A stretch of 24,016 bases of DNA, taken from assembly GCA_000708835.1 (NCBI GenBank), contig DF237098.1, forward strand, positions 151,704-175,719. The letters run 5' to 3'. The notes beneath the pieces were generated by a model. It was not told the origin of the DNA and ran no database searches. It was given only the letters and a program-made list of their open reading frames with translations. The first letter of the stretch is position 1. Each line of letters starts with the position of its first letter. The translations under genes were made by a program, and so were the position numbers. The stretch comes from Klebsormidium nitens. Its lineage: Eukaryota; Streptophyta; Klebsormidiophyceae; Klebsormidiales; Klebsormidiaceae. This document shows, one piece after another, positions 9,445-20,440 of this stretch.

Positions 9445-11900
9445 TGACGCCCACTGCTCGGAACCGCTGCATGTGCTTTCGAGAAGTCGGCAGTTCTGAC
9501 GGGAAATCGCTCCTGTCGGGGACTTTTGTCAGTTACAGTATCGGCGCTTGTTGGACTTCTTTCAAGTTTGGGTTGATCTTTGGCGGCGTCCGAGTCGTTC
9601 CGGGTCTTAGCTTGATCTCCGTGGACTTGCTCACCATGTCCGCCCAAAGTGATTCGGAGGTTTCTGGAAGCATCGATTCTCGTAGGGCAATACACAACCA
9701 GATTGGACCATGACCCATTTCGACTTGGTGTCCTTTTGTGTTCGAGGGTAGAGACCATTCTCTAAGGTCAGTCAGGGTTCTAGATTCGTGGTTGTGACTG
9801 TACAAGGTAACCCTTTTGCTTTCCGTAGGTCGACTGGCCGTGATAACATGAATGGGAACATGTTTCCTATTCCTCATCTTGTGGTGTGGTGGTTCTGAGT
9901 GCCGGTACTCTGAAGTATAGGTGAATGATTTCAGTATCACTTTCAGCCTCGCCTCGGAGTGTGTCCCCTTGGCTTGATCGTCATATGCCCAGACCTAACA
10001 AATCAATGCAAGTTTGGTAAGGACGGCTGCTTCATTAGTACCGTCGGCCTTAGTGTCGCTCGTTAATCTCGGGAGAAAACAAGGATGGAACGCAGGAAAA
10101 GGGGACAATTCTGGCCTCTAGCAGACCAGACTACTTCAAGTCTCGCATTTTTTTTCAAATTCAACTGGGTTGCGCCCCGTTGAATGGCGTGTATGTCGGA
10201 TGGCCGCTATACGTTGTTTTGGATTCACAAGCATAAAATCAGTTATAGGAATGCATTCACCCATTTTCCCACACGCTTTTGCGTGTTCAAAGCTTCGCAA
10301 AGTGGCTTTTCCGCCCACGTAGGACGAGGGGCAATTTGCGTGTTGCAATGATCTTGTTCTTATGTGAGCCGGAGAGCTAGAACCGGCCGGCGCTCTTGTC
10401 TAATCTGTTCAAGTGGCGAGTTTCGTGAAACATAGCTAGGCTGTGCATCTGGGGCCATCCGACTCGCACCCAGTTCATTCAACACGTTCGAAGCCATTTG
10501 GACTTTTCGTTAGTATGACTTCTCTACTAAGTGAAGCTCAAGCCCTCGTTGCATTTCACGAACCTCGCTATTGCAACTATTAAACATCAGCGCAGACTTC
10601 GGCAGTGACGAACAATTTGGGAGGACCATCCCCACGAAAGGAATCCTCGCCCTGATGCCACTGGGAGTCTTTGACTACTTTCCGATCCTGTAGTTGAGTT
10701 TCAAGAATCAAGTGAGAACGCCGTTGAATTTTAATTTGATACTGGTTCAGTCTGGTCCCGTATGGCCTTTCCCTTTCTACTTTGTTTTCTATTTCTCCCT
10801 TTTAACTTGTTGGTATAGTGTTTGCGAGCGTGCAAACCTCACCAAAGCCACTGCGTGATCGAATCTGTGTGCACCCGCTGTTTGGGTCTATCCGATTCGA
10901 CAGAAATTCTGATGGACGCCCAAGTCAATCAAGAGGTTTTTGTTTCGCGTGCCCTTCAGGAAGGTTGACAGATGCGAGCGAGCGTCGCTCCGATACCTCT
11001 CGGTTAGGTAGTCGTTAGGAATCGTCGGGTTGTGCCAATTAATTCACGGCGGTAATGACAAGTAGGGATATGAGCCCATTTCTATTCCCTAGCTAGCTGA
11101 TCAGAGGCCAACTGGAAGGAGTTCACTTTTTCTGCTTTGTGCTCCCTCGTACGTGATGGAAGTCTGTTCAACCTCCAATGTTCACTCGGGCCGTGCTTAA
11201 TCCGTTAAACATGGATCCTCGCTGATCGTCCTCGGTGGTCTATTTAAGGTTCACGCCGTGTCCCAAGCTATGAAGGTCAGAATGATTTCCCGAATTTGAG
11301 GGTGGCCATGATGAAGAATCAGACTCCCGGCTTTGCTCTCAATGAAGCAGGTTGGTGCTTTCAATGTTCTGATGCCCTCTTCGTGGGGGCTGCTTCGTCT
11401 CTCCTAGCAATTGAAATTTGCTCCATTCATTCTGCCAGCCGTGCCCAACTTCTCCACCTCCGTCTTCCAACCTGCTCATAGCTTTGTAGGACGTCCAGGC
11501 TACACTGACCTCCGTCCCGTCGTTAACCACCTTTCACGTCTCTGCAGGGACCTTGGTAGCAATTAGTAAAGCCATCGTTCTTCTCACCCAGTCCCCCAAG
11601 TAAAGACAGAGTGGGTGGCGCCTAATTCTTACCTTGCGCAACGCGTAAGTGGCGCCCACTTTGCGTCTCCGAAGCGTCACATCCCTTTACGCGTTCCCAA
11701 AAGCCTTGATTACTGAATAGAACGCCTTGCCCTACTGGTGTACGTCGACCCTCCTAGTCAGGCAACACTGTCTAACTTACTTTCATGTGGCTATTATGTT
11801 CCGACTGGGACTACAGTAGTTCTCACGCAGCGGCGAACGAATTGAAGCCAGCACTCTCACAATTTTCCGAAGCCGTTGAGTGCCATTCTGTCCGAACCAG
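9445..11900 (+). repeat. Dispersed repeat family R, copy R2
   Basis: This is the direct-orientation partner of R1 over about 2.4 kb. It retains the anchors in the same order, including the core at 10601-10626 (GGCAGTGACGAACAATTTGG), TCTGCCAGCC at 11431 and GAAGCCAGCACTCTCACA at 11844. It lacks the microsatellite, both perfect hairpins and the 16-bp tandem seen in R1. Short open frames over the two copies do not encode similar proteins, apart from a brief accidental overlap near the TCTGCCAGCC anchor. Confidence 0.75.
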
Positions 11901-12654
11901 GTTTTTACGCGAGATCCTTCCCTTACCGTTTGCGTCTTCACGCCTTACCTTAAGAAAGCTTTTAACCGGCCTCAGTAGGCTGCTTCAGTTCTGTCCAAGT
12001 GGCAACAAAACAGATATGTCGAGGACTCGGTCATTACAAATGGAGTAAGTCTTGTGTGGACCAAAGCGCGCTTTTTCTTTAATTTATCTTCTGCAATTCT
12101 CAAAGTGCAGCCACGTCCCTCGGCAAGTGGCGTTGCATGCGCCCGGACTTGCATTGTGATTGACGTACGTTACCCTGCATTTCAAGCAATGAACGCCCAG
12201 AGTATTCAATCGATCGGATGCTGTTGATAAGATTTCCCAAACTGAGCTCATCATGTGCTCATAATCTACAACTTCGTGTACTCGCCCGAACCACGATCAA
12301 GTGTTTTAGTTTAATGGAGATGACATTGGTTTGGCTTCGAAAGAATCAGAGTCATTCAATCATCATCTCTCGGTCAGAGTGGCTGTGAAGTCGAAATGGC
12401 GGCTTCGCTACTTGCTGTTGATCCAGAGTATCTTCTGAAGCCACTAGCCGCCGTGTCCGGTAGTATATTTTCTTGCCAAATTATAATCGTCAAGTCGCTC
12501 GCGTATATTTGAGAAATCTTGCAACGAAATTTACAGACCATATGGGCATTCTCGAATCGGCAATGAGGAACGTTTCGGGATAAATTTCCCAGGATCCTGC
12601 TCCTCCTGATGCCAGACGTGGGTTAGCTTCCTCTCGTACAAACACACGGAGAAC

Positions 12655-12679
12655 GAAGTCGACGAAGCCCGTCGACTTC
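12655..12679. repeat. Perfect 10-bp hairpin, AAGCC loop
   Basis: GAAGTCGACG (12655-12664) and CGTCGACTTC (12670-12679) are exact reverse complements around AAGCC. A related stem with the same GAAGTCGA arm occurs at 17107-17126. Confidence 0.85.
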
Positions 12680-12939
12680 ATTAACTGCACATGTGCTGAC
12701 CCAGTCTAGATCTGCGGAGCTGATTCGGAAACTTGCATATCCGAGTGACCACTATCAACCTAGCTGTGTTCCACGGCGATGCCACGATGGTGCCGGCTTC
12801 TTCTTGCCGTCTACATCACGATGCTCGACACTTTTCTTGCGCTGGTGGCCGCGCAACGCTTTGCGGTTCCAAGTTGGCGTCAAATCTTTCGAGATATTTC
12901 TCCAGTGCGAGCTGGAAGCTAGGACGGTGCTGAAGAAAT

Positions 12940-12959
12940 NNNNNNNNNNNNNNNNNNNN
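12940..12959. other. Assembly gap (20 N)
   Basis: Twenty undetermined bases, followed by a run of five C. The true gap length is unknown. Any frame or repeat crossing this point cannot be judged. Confidence 0.99.
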
Positions 12960-12994
12960 CCCCCAAATTGACCCTACTCGTCTCAAGCTGGTGA

Positions 12995-13023
12995 GCTTAC
13001 TATTCCTAAAGCTTACTATTCCT
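12995..13023 (+). repeat. 16-bp tandem repeat beside the gap
   Basis: GCTTACTATTCCT occurs at 12995-13007 and 13011-13023, giving a 16-bp period. It lies 35 bases after the run of N. Confidence 0.85.
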
Positions 13024-14916
13024 GAACTGTGTCGGCTCGCTGAACCTACCGACCTAATGGCGGAGCACTTTCAATGCCCCACCGCATCCGATCCACTTGG
13101 TATGTCAGCTTTTCTAATTAAGCCAAAACGAAACGTGCGGCCGGAGTAGCTCCTTTGACTCGGAATCATGGACGGCCTGCCTTAAAACGCGTGCTCTCTT
13201 TTGTACTGTAAAGTCCGGGAGCTCATTCCCAACCACAGCACCCGGCCTGTTTCAACCATCTTTGCCCCGGTCATGTTGCTGAAAGGCGATGAAAACTCAT
13301 TCTTCCATGCTTCCTTATTTCTGCCGCACGAACTACGTCTAACAAGCGTCTCTGCTCGAGTACCTGCTCAATCGTCACGTGGGCTGATTCCTGAGTGACG
13401 TCGCTCTGGAAACCATTCCAAAGCACAGTTGACCTGATGGGCAGTCGCTCCTCTCACGAATATCGTTCCCGGCCGGCCAGTGGTTATGGCAAATTGTGGC
13501 ATGAGACCAATGGGTCCGGCCAGTTCTAAGACATCTGTGGGCCGTCGCCAGCGTCAATTGGTTTCAAATCAAATGCTTCTTTCAGCCTCCACGGATCATG
13601 CTTTATTAAAATTATGGAGGACATCTTCCAGTTATGCAACCGTGCTACTGCAAGAAAGCCTTTTATCCTAGATCGAACCCTGCAACCCAGATGCCCCACT
13701 CTGGAGCGATGTTCAACGAACTTGGTTCGATCACGTGACATGTCCGAAACGTGCTCAAGCGGGTCCGAATCATGTCCAAATGGTCCGAACTGGGCCGCAG
13801 ATCGACTAACTCGGGTATGTATTCCAGCCTGGAGGAACAATGGCTAACCTGGGACCGAAGCCCCAATGAGGTCGTCTCTTTTACGATGCCACTGAAAATC
13901 AACTCGATCTAGTGCCCTTTGATTGAAGCGCTTCTAGCCTTTGATTCTGGGGAAAGCATTGACAATGTCTGTTGATCTATCAGCACAAGACAGCCCTGCT
14001 GGTTACGCTTAAGGAAATTTACCTAAATCGTACCGCGATTTTCATCCCTCCATGCGGTGCGAATGGTCTGTCACTGAGATGCTTCATGCTTCTAAGCAAA
14101 CCAAATCCGGATGCCCTATGACATTATATGAATTCCGACCTCGTCCCTTTCTGAAAGTGGCTCCGTCAATGAACACGACGACCAAAGCCGTTCCCTGTAA
14201 GCTTCTGTTCTCGCTCAGAACAACTCACCTGACTAGGCCGCTGCCAAATCTCTTCTCTCGTCCAGAGTTTTAACGATGGACAATATTGCGCGCTGAGTTT
14301 TTGAGATTCTTATCTTACCGGGCTTGGTCTGGTCTTGGTTAGCTTGCTTTCCATATGTTCCTTTTAGTGCGCGGTTCGAGTAAGTTATGTGCAACTGGCC
14401 ATAAAAAGATAAGAAAGCCCATTTCTACGAAAGATCTCTGAATGCCTTGTGATGAACTCGGCTTCAAGTTCGTACCTGGCGAAGATCTGGCGCATTGAAG
14501 ACATCACTTTCTCAAGTCGTCTGCACACGGTGACCTGCGTTTGTGTGCCTATCACCGGCCGTTTTCAATTTAAAACGTTTCCAGAAAAAGATCCTCTGAT
14601 CTGGCGGTGACCACTTTGTGAGCTTATAGCTCACGCGCCTCTTTCAGGGTTGTTGTCTGACGCCACTGACATCCACCACTCGTTGTACCTAGAATCTCAC
14701 TTGAATGGCACGTAAGGTTTACAGAAAGGCTCCGTCCGAAAACAAGTGCCATTCATCCTCAGTTATGAGTTGTTTTGTCCGCTTGTATAGGTACTCAATG
14801 CACATTAGGGGAGTATCTGCAAGTCATGAACTTTTTTGAATCCTTTGCAACGAAGATAGGAAGTAAAAGCGCAGGTTTACCGCAACAGGCCCCGTATCTT
14901 TCGAAAGCTGATTCCA

Positions 14917-15120
14917 GCTTTTCTCAGCACTTCCCTTTCAAGCCTGTCTTTTGTCACAGCATTTTGACTGCGCGCCAGAGGTTGAGAATTGGTTTTTCAC
15001 GTCTAACGCGCTAGCGGCGAGGAAGCAGACTAAGTGGACCAAAGTGAACCACGCACACCCGATTTGGTCACTGACGCCACTTGTGCATTATTTGCGCACG
15101 TTTGTGACTTCTCATCAAGG
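14917..15120 (+). repeat. Second dispersed repeat, copy S2
   Basis: The core CTAGCGGCGAGGAAG with AGACTAAGTGG downstream (15011-15040) matches S1 at 9015-9040. The following CTGACGCCACTTGTGCATTA also aligns with S1. An open frame of 138 codons (15034-15450) runs out of it but has no match in S1 and no recognisable domain. Confidence 0.5.
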
Positions 15121-15660
15121 TTCTATGACTCTTTCCGGCAAGACACTCTCCTTTGGGTCAATTGTGCCCAACAATATTTGGACGTCATGGTTCCTGCTAC
15201 TTTGGTTTGTCGTTTCTCGGATGACGCCCCTCTCCTGGGCGGTCGGATCGATTTAACCGTAGGCTCAGCATTAAGAGTCGAGGCAGGCTGGACTCAAATG
15301 CCTTTCCACGTCGACCTTTTCTTTTGTTTGTCTTCTGAAGTACTTTCAGCACGCCTTCCCCGGCGCGTTGGAAGATGCACGTCAGCTAGGCTTCGACCTC
15401 TGACGTGCGGCGTCAACATTTTCAAATCCCTTGAACCTCCAAAGCCCTGATCATGCATACGGGTCGTGTGATGCCGGTGGAGCAACGCTGCGCCCCTTTT
15501 ATAAAGTTGTATCTGCCGCCAGCTGTGCAGTATGCGTTCCGGACGTCCCGGAGCCCTTCTCACTCTTTCCGTCTTCATCCGTCCGTCCACCGTACCGAAT
15601 GTACGCAACGAAGGCGTTCGATCGTAGAGGCGATGTTAGAAACTGCTTTGGCTACTTGCT

Positions 15661-15700
15661 GTAGTCCCCAACTTGTTGCGGTAGTCCCCAACTTGCTGCG
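15661..15700 (+). repeat. 20-bp tandem duplication
   Basis: GTAGTCCCCAACTTGTTGCG at 15661-15680 is followed directly by a second unit at 15681-15700 that differs at one position. Confidence 0.92.
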
Positions 15701-16645
15701 GTCTTGCTCTAGATCTATCGTCGTAGACTTGTGTTTTCCAATCCGCGTTGTGAATCTGCTAAGCCTGTTGGACTTCTCTTGAGGCTTCGGCTGTTGTCGG
15801 AATCAAGGCATAACTATTGGAAACTGCAGTTTGCCCTTGTGCTCGAGGATGCCCTTTTTTGGCCACTGCCTATCCTTTCTACTTCAATTGGTACCTTGGC
15901 AGCGCTCTCCCTTGAAGTCGGTACGTTTTTAGGCCTTGCTTCTCAGGAATCTGACTGGCTAGGATTGCAACCAGCGGGGACATAGGTCCCAGTAGCAGTT
16001 CAAGTTACGTCACTTGAAGGCCAGTCTTGATTACCGGTCACCTTCAGTGCAGAGCAGTTCCCCTTGTTTTGTTGGTTCTATTTCTGTACAGCTCCTCCCA
16101 CGACATAGAGACAACTTATTTGCCCCGCCTCTGAATTAACTGAATTACTGCTTTTGGCAAATAAATATACGATCAAAGTGGCGTAGGGAGATTTTTCAAT
16201 AATTCGAAGTTCTTCTTATACTGCGTCCTGATGGTTCCGGTGCACCCCCTTCTTTTTGCTGATTTCGACGACCCGGCCCTGCATGGAATGCGGTCTTAGT
16301 CAGAGCTTTCCAAAGGTATGAAGTATCTCAAATCTACGCTCATCTTGAGAATTCATACAGCCAATCTGTTGTAGCCCGTTTATTGGGCGGTGTGCGAGCT
16401 CCGCGAGTGACGATTAGTACTTCACTGGAGCTAGCAAAAGCGGCGCTCTCGTGGCCACTTCATCTGTTCAAGACCAGAATGGACGTGAATCTTGACTTGG
16501 AGCCGTCGAAGTGGTTACGTCGTACCCAAATATTCATGAAAATGGTATCTTTCGAAGCCTGCACTTGGCGTGGCGTTTCCAATGATGACCCATGTTCTTC
16601 TCGGACTTGCAGTCAGGACTACTCATCACTGACGCAGCCTGTTTT

Positions 16646-16816
16646 GGCGAGGACGACCACCTTGGGACTATCAGCCAACGCTCTGATCCCCGTTACTCTG
16701 ATGCCATCCGTTCTCGGGTCCCGGTCATGTAACTGATCCCAAGTTGACACGAATCGGCGATGTCCGTTCGAATCTTCGTGGTCATTAAAACGGGTTCGGT
16801 CTGATTTGGTTTGGGA
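16646..16816 (+). repeat. Fragment of repeat family R
   Basis: The core reads GGCGAGGACGACCACCTTGG at 16646, followed by CTCTGATGCCATCCGTT and, about 140 bases on, GGTTCGGTCTGATTTGG. The R1/R2 units have the same three elements in this order and at similar spacing (7495 to about 7650; 10601 to about 10760). Confidence 0.55.
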
Positions 16817-17106
16817 TGCTCGAACTCTTAGGTTTCCTTGGCGCATGGACCTTAGTAACCGACGCCACTGTGGGTGCTTCAGAAGTTGTGAGTTGGCCCT
16901 TCGATCAGACAAGAGCTTCGCGCCCTTTTCATGCTTTCGTGTTGTAGTGGCGCTGTGGACAGGCATGCGCCTGTTCGTCAACGACAGTCGATTTGTATCA
17001 TTATCCCATAAAGGTCCTTAAAAGCCGGGATTTATTAACCGTTCAGATAGATCGAAACTAGAAGGGAGTGAAGGATGGTGCGCGGCCGGTCCTACAGTCG
17101 CTTTAG

Positions 17107-17126
17107 GAAGTCGAGTTATCGACTTC
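17107..17126. repeat. Perfect 8-bp hairpin, GTTA loop
   Basis: GAAGTCGA (17107-17114) pairs with TCGACTTC (17119-17126) around GTTA. It shares its arm sequence with the hairpin at 12655. Confidence 0.75.
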
Positions 17127-17351
17127 GAGTCAATCTTTATGGCTATCGGTCAGTGAAGAGGTTCCAGCGGTCCAATAGCTGATGTCTGCAAAAGGATCCA
17201 GTCGATTCAAATGTTGGAAAGCTGCGCCGCCATGCGCAGTCCCTTGGCAAACGTATAAAACTACAATAATAGCCTCTCTCGCCTGGGATCTGCACGCTTC
17301 ATTTTAAGTTTGAATTGTCACCGTTAATCATGTGTGGCTATGACAACCTAT

Positions 17352-17370
17352 ATTGGGCTGTTAGCCCAAT
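17352..17370. repeat. Perfect 8-bp hairpin, GTT loop
   Basis: ATTGGGCT (17352-17359) pairs with AGCCCAAT (17363-17370) around GTT. It lies about 18 bases after GTGGCTATGA (17334), a motif also found at 28, 20557 and 21917. Confidence 0.75.
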
Positions 17371-18470
17371 GCGCAGATTGTTAGTTTGACGCCAACCAAG
17401 TCGGTTCCTTATCGTGTCCCATCTCTTCAATAACCCAGGTTCAAATATCAAGTCCCGGGTTTCATTTCACCTGCGCTTGATCTGCTGAGGCGCTAAAAAT
17501 CTTGTCAATCACCTGCAGCCCGGAATCGAAGTACGTTCTATGACGACGTAGTAGGCAGCCGTCCTCCGCCTTCCATCTTTTGCATGCGGGTAGCTCTTGA
17601 CCCACTTTACGCTGAATTGATACGTTCCATTTTCTTTGTCCTCTGCCTTCGCGTTTGTCTCGCCGGGCCATTTTCTTGTGACCCTGGTAGCAAGTGAAGC
17701 CGTTTACATTGTTGCTCACCCGGTCGTGCGGCCGGGGCTGAGTTGAAGACTAGCGGGTGGCCCCAAGTATCATCAAGTACCGTCGCAAAGCGCTCACTTG
17801 TTGATGATGCAGAGCGAATGTGTCACTCTGTGTCCTTGAACGACCTTCGAAAAGGTATGCCCCTGACCTGTGGACACTCGGTATACGAGCTGCCGGGCGG
17901 CATTACAAGTTGTTCTTACTTTGGCTTGGACGATCCGAACGAGACTACAACCCAACGAAAAGTTGCATTCGAAAGCCAGCACTCTTGCCCTTTCTTTCTT
18001 GTTTCAACCTAATGGACCGCCTTTGCTGCGAAGCTCATCAACATTGTAGTAATGCGGACAGGGGACAGTGGACCCTGATGCTGATGTTACTATGAAGGAA
18101 TTTGTCAATTTCACACGTACGACGGTCAGCGCTATTGCTTTTCCACCCAAGTCTGACTGTGCTTTGCCGGGCCCTCTCGTCTGGTCTGTCAGTTCTTCTG
18201 GGCGTCTCGTACTGAGCTCTTTTTTATTGGGCCTTCAAATAGCCCCAGGCGCTCCGGCCTTCCGGTGGTGGCAAATTAGCTGTCTAATTTTCACCAAAGA
18301 GATAAGTGATTGGTGTTACGTGTATACGTAAATTCACGGGTGCCGGTATCTTACTCTGCTCTGTCTGTGACGAGAGACTGGGAAAACGGATGTGCCCAGT
18401 ACACCTGAAAAGAGGTTCCTTATGATGAACTACTTTGTGTTATTGTTCTGCCCTTGTTTTGGTGCAAAAG

Positions 18471-18506
18471 TGTCCTGTCCTGTCCTGTCCTGTCCTGTCC
18501 TGTCCT
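18471..18506 (+). repeat. Pentanucleotide microsatellite (TGTCC)7
   Basis: Seven uninterrupted TGTCC units run from 18471 to 18505, plus one further T. No gene flanks it; it is a likely length-variable locus. Confidence 0.97.
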
Positions 18507-19358
18507 AGCAGTGAGACCCACGTACGGCCATGACTTATCGCCGATGTGCTGGGACCAAACTGTTGAACCAGGCCCAATAAGTGCAACAAGTTTGCAAGGT
18601 GCCGCCTCTGCTCTTGTCCCATGATCCCTTATCGTGCTTTAAGAGAAGTTCTCCCAGTACAATCTCATCCGCTTGGGTGAGCCAGGTGTCGGTCTCTTGC
18701 CCGAAGGTTTCGAATGACGTGCAATTTCGACTTTCTTCAGATCTCGTATCTCCACAAAAGGAGCTCGAAATGGCGCTCTCGTCGTTTTGCTTTGCTTTCA
18801 CAATAATCCAAATGTTTCCGCCCAGAAAGGCAGTGGGCGAGACTTGGGGCCGTCGGACTCGAGCTCCTTCAAGGACCTTCTGAAGATACGTCTTGGCTGT
18901 CGCTTGGTGACACTTTCTTCCCGGCTAGCTTGAAGATTCGGATATTTCAGGAGCCTTGCCCCGTTGACCATCAAATGGTTCACAGAAGACTCCGGCGATG
19001 ACGACCAAAGTGCATGGGATCACCATCTCATGGATGACACGTCGCTTTCGTTCTGATGCCGCTGGTGAGTCACAGTCTATTCTGTATTGACACAGAGTTA
19101 GTTGCGACGCCCCGTTGACTTTTCGATCATGACTCAAGCTGGTCTGTTCTCGGTTTCAACGCTTGCAAAGCGGCCCTTTCGTTGCTTCATTGCGGCAAGC
19201 TTTTCGCGCTTTGTGAGTCTGTCCTTGTAAGTGGCGATATAGCTGGTTAATCAGGGAGGTGCCTTTCCGTTCGAAGGGGGATTTGCATGCCCTCCATCGC
19301 CGATTCTTGAATAAATTTTCCGCCTCCGACCAATCGATCACTTGAATCACATGAGTGC

Positions 19359-19397
19359 CAGGTTGGCGTACCTTACTGCGTACCTTACGCCAACCTG
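19359..19397. repeat. 12-bp inverted repeat enclosing a tandem repeat
   Basis: CAGGTTGGCGTA (19359-19370) and TACGCCAACCTG (19386-19397) are exact reverse complements separated by 15 bases. The interior and right flank repeat GCGTACCTTACT-like units (GCGTACCTT seen at about 19366, 19378 and 19416), so tandem and inverted order are combined within 80 bases. Confidence 0.85.
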
Positions 19398-20159
19398 CGT
19401 ACGCCGTACCTTACTGCGTACCTTGCTGCCGGCGGACGCAAGGCCTTTGAAGTTCAGCGAAGCAGAAACGTCTGCCTGTGCCAGTCTGAGGAAGGCCCGG
19501 GGTTGCGACGAGAGCCTACGATGAACCCTCAAGCCAACTTTTACACTCCTTTTGGTGTCCTTGTTTCCGTTTTAACGGTACCGTTTGTGCGTAACCCTGC
19601 TCAGTTTTTCTCGACCATGAGCTGCTACTGTGAAAAGTTTGGGGTTCTGTCGAACCTTCAAGGCAAGTCCGTACCGACATACTGAGCTTTGAAGCCCATT
19701 TGTAGTTGCAGGGCAGATGACTATGAGCTGACGCCGTCAATTCCACTTTGAGATCGCGCTCCGTCTTAAATTCTGAAGACTCGGTTTCCGCCGTTTGCTC
19801 GTTCTTCAGTCACGAGCAATCTCGTGGGTAAATAACTGTCTGATATCGTTTTCTGTGTCTCCAGCTAGACGAGCTGAAATCAGATTCATCGTTCTGACGT
19901 TTACTTCACTCGTTCTGCCAGCCGTTCTCGCCTTCTCCATCTCTGACTTTCAGTTCTCTGATAGCTGTTATAGAACTTACGGCGTCCCTGCAATGAGAAC
20001 CGCTTGGCCACTTTTCTTCCCTCCCTAGATCTCCAAAAATACCTCAGACACCGTGGTAACAAGTGCATGAAGCCGTTGTTCCCAAAATCTGCTCAACTCA
20101 TTGGGCTGAAGTTCAACTCCCCCCTCGACGCGCCCAGCAAAGCGCTTGCCCGAAGCGCC

Positions 20160-20440
20160 CGCGTTTTAATTCCATCCCCGCGCGCTCTCGCCGCTTTGTG
20201 TGGCAGATGCTGACATCACTCTGCCAGGGCCCCGGCCCGGGGCCTGAGCCACGGAGAACCTCTTCGACTTCCCGTACCACCAGTGCACCACGAGCGCGCG
20301 CGCGCGCGCGTCGCCATCCCGTACCATCACGCCGGGGGGGCCGTCCACATAGAGTGGGCAGCAAAAAAGTGACACCAGCTTGCGAATGGCGACGGGCGAC
20401 CGATGCTTTGGACTTGCTGCCGAAGGTGCACACTTGCGAA
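20160..20440. other. GC- and CpG-rich block inserted in R3
   Basis: This block is much richer in G and C than its surroundings. It has no counterpart between the TCTGCCAGCC and CTAGCCAGG anchors of R1 or R2. It contains the near-palindrome GGCCCCGG/CCGGGGCC around 20229-20245 and an alternating GC run of 17 at 20294-20310. Frames are open on both strands, as expected from composition, but encode low-complexity Arg/Ala/Pro/Gly peptides with no domain I recognise. Confidence 0.6.
20294..20310. repeat. (GC)n alternating run, 17 nt
   Basis: Seventeen bases of strictly alternating G and C form classic Z-DNA-prone sequence. It lies inside the GC-rich block of R3. Confidence 0.95.

Larger units (their letters stand above)
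11901..14790. other. Intergenic; no gene recognised
   Basis: No exon-like or conserved frame was found on either strand. Visible structure is limited to a 10-bp hairpin at 12655-12679, the sequence gap at 12940-12959 and a 16-bp tandem repeat at 12995-13023. The segment 13725-13795 repeats the word TCCGAA four times at irregular spacing. Confidence 0.5.
15121..18993. other. Intergenic; no gene recognised
   Basis: Both strands were read for domains and splice-bounded exons without success. The longest frames (15034-15450 and 16383-16736 on +, 16619-16981 on -) have mixed low-complexity composition and no family hallmark. The stretch contains an R-family fragment, two hairpins and two tandem repeats, listed separately. 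Confidence 0.5.

Noticed and set aside
7893-11481. Frames ending near TCTGCCAGCC in R1 (7893-8135) and R2 (11296-11481) that share SASR and end in CS
   Set aside because: Similarity is limited to a few residues where the DNA itself is most alike. Indels break the frame elsewhere, so there is no sign of protein-level conservation.
15034-15450. 138-codon plus-strand frame with an acidic start
   Set aside because: It begins inside repeat S2, has no counterpart in S1, and matches no domain I know.
18471-18506. Regular short repeats considered as a CRISPR or telomere-like array
   Set aside because: The TGTCC units are contiguous with no spacers and no telomeric consensus. It is an ordinary microsatellite.
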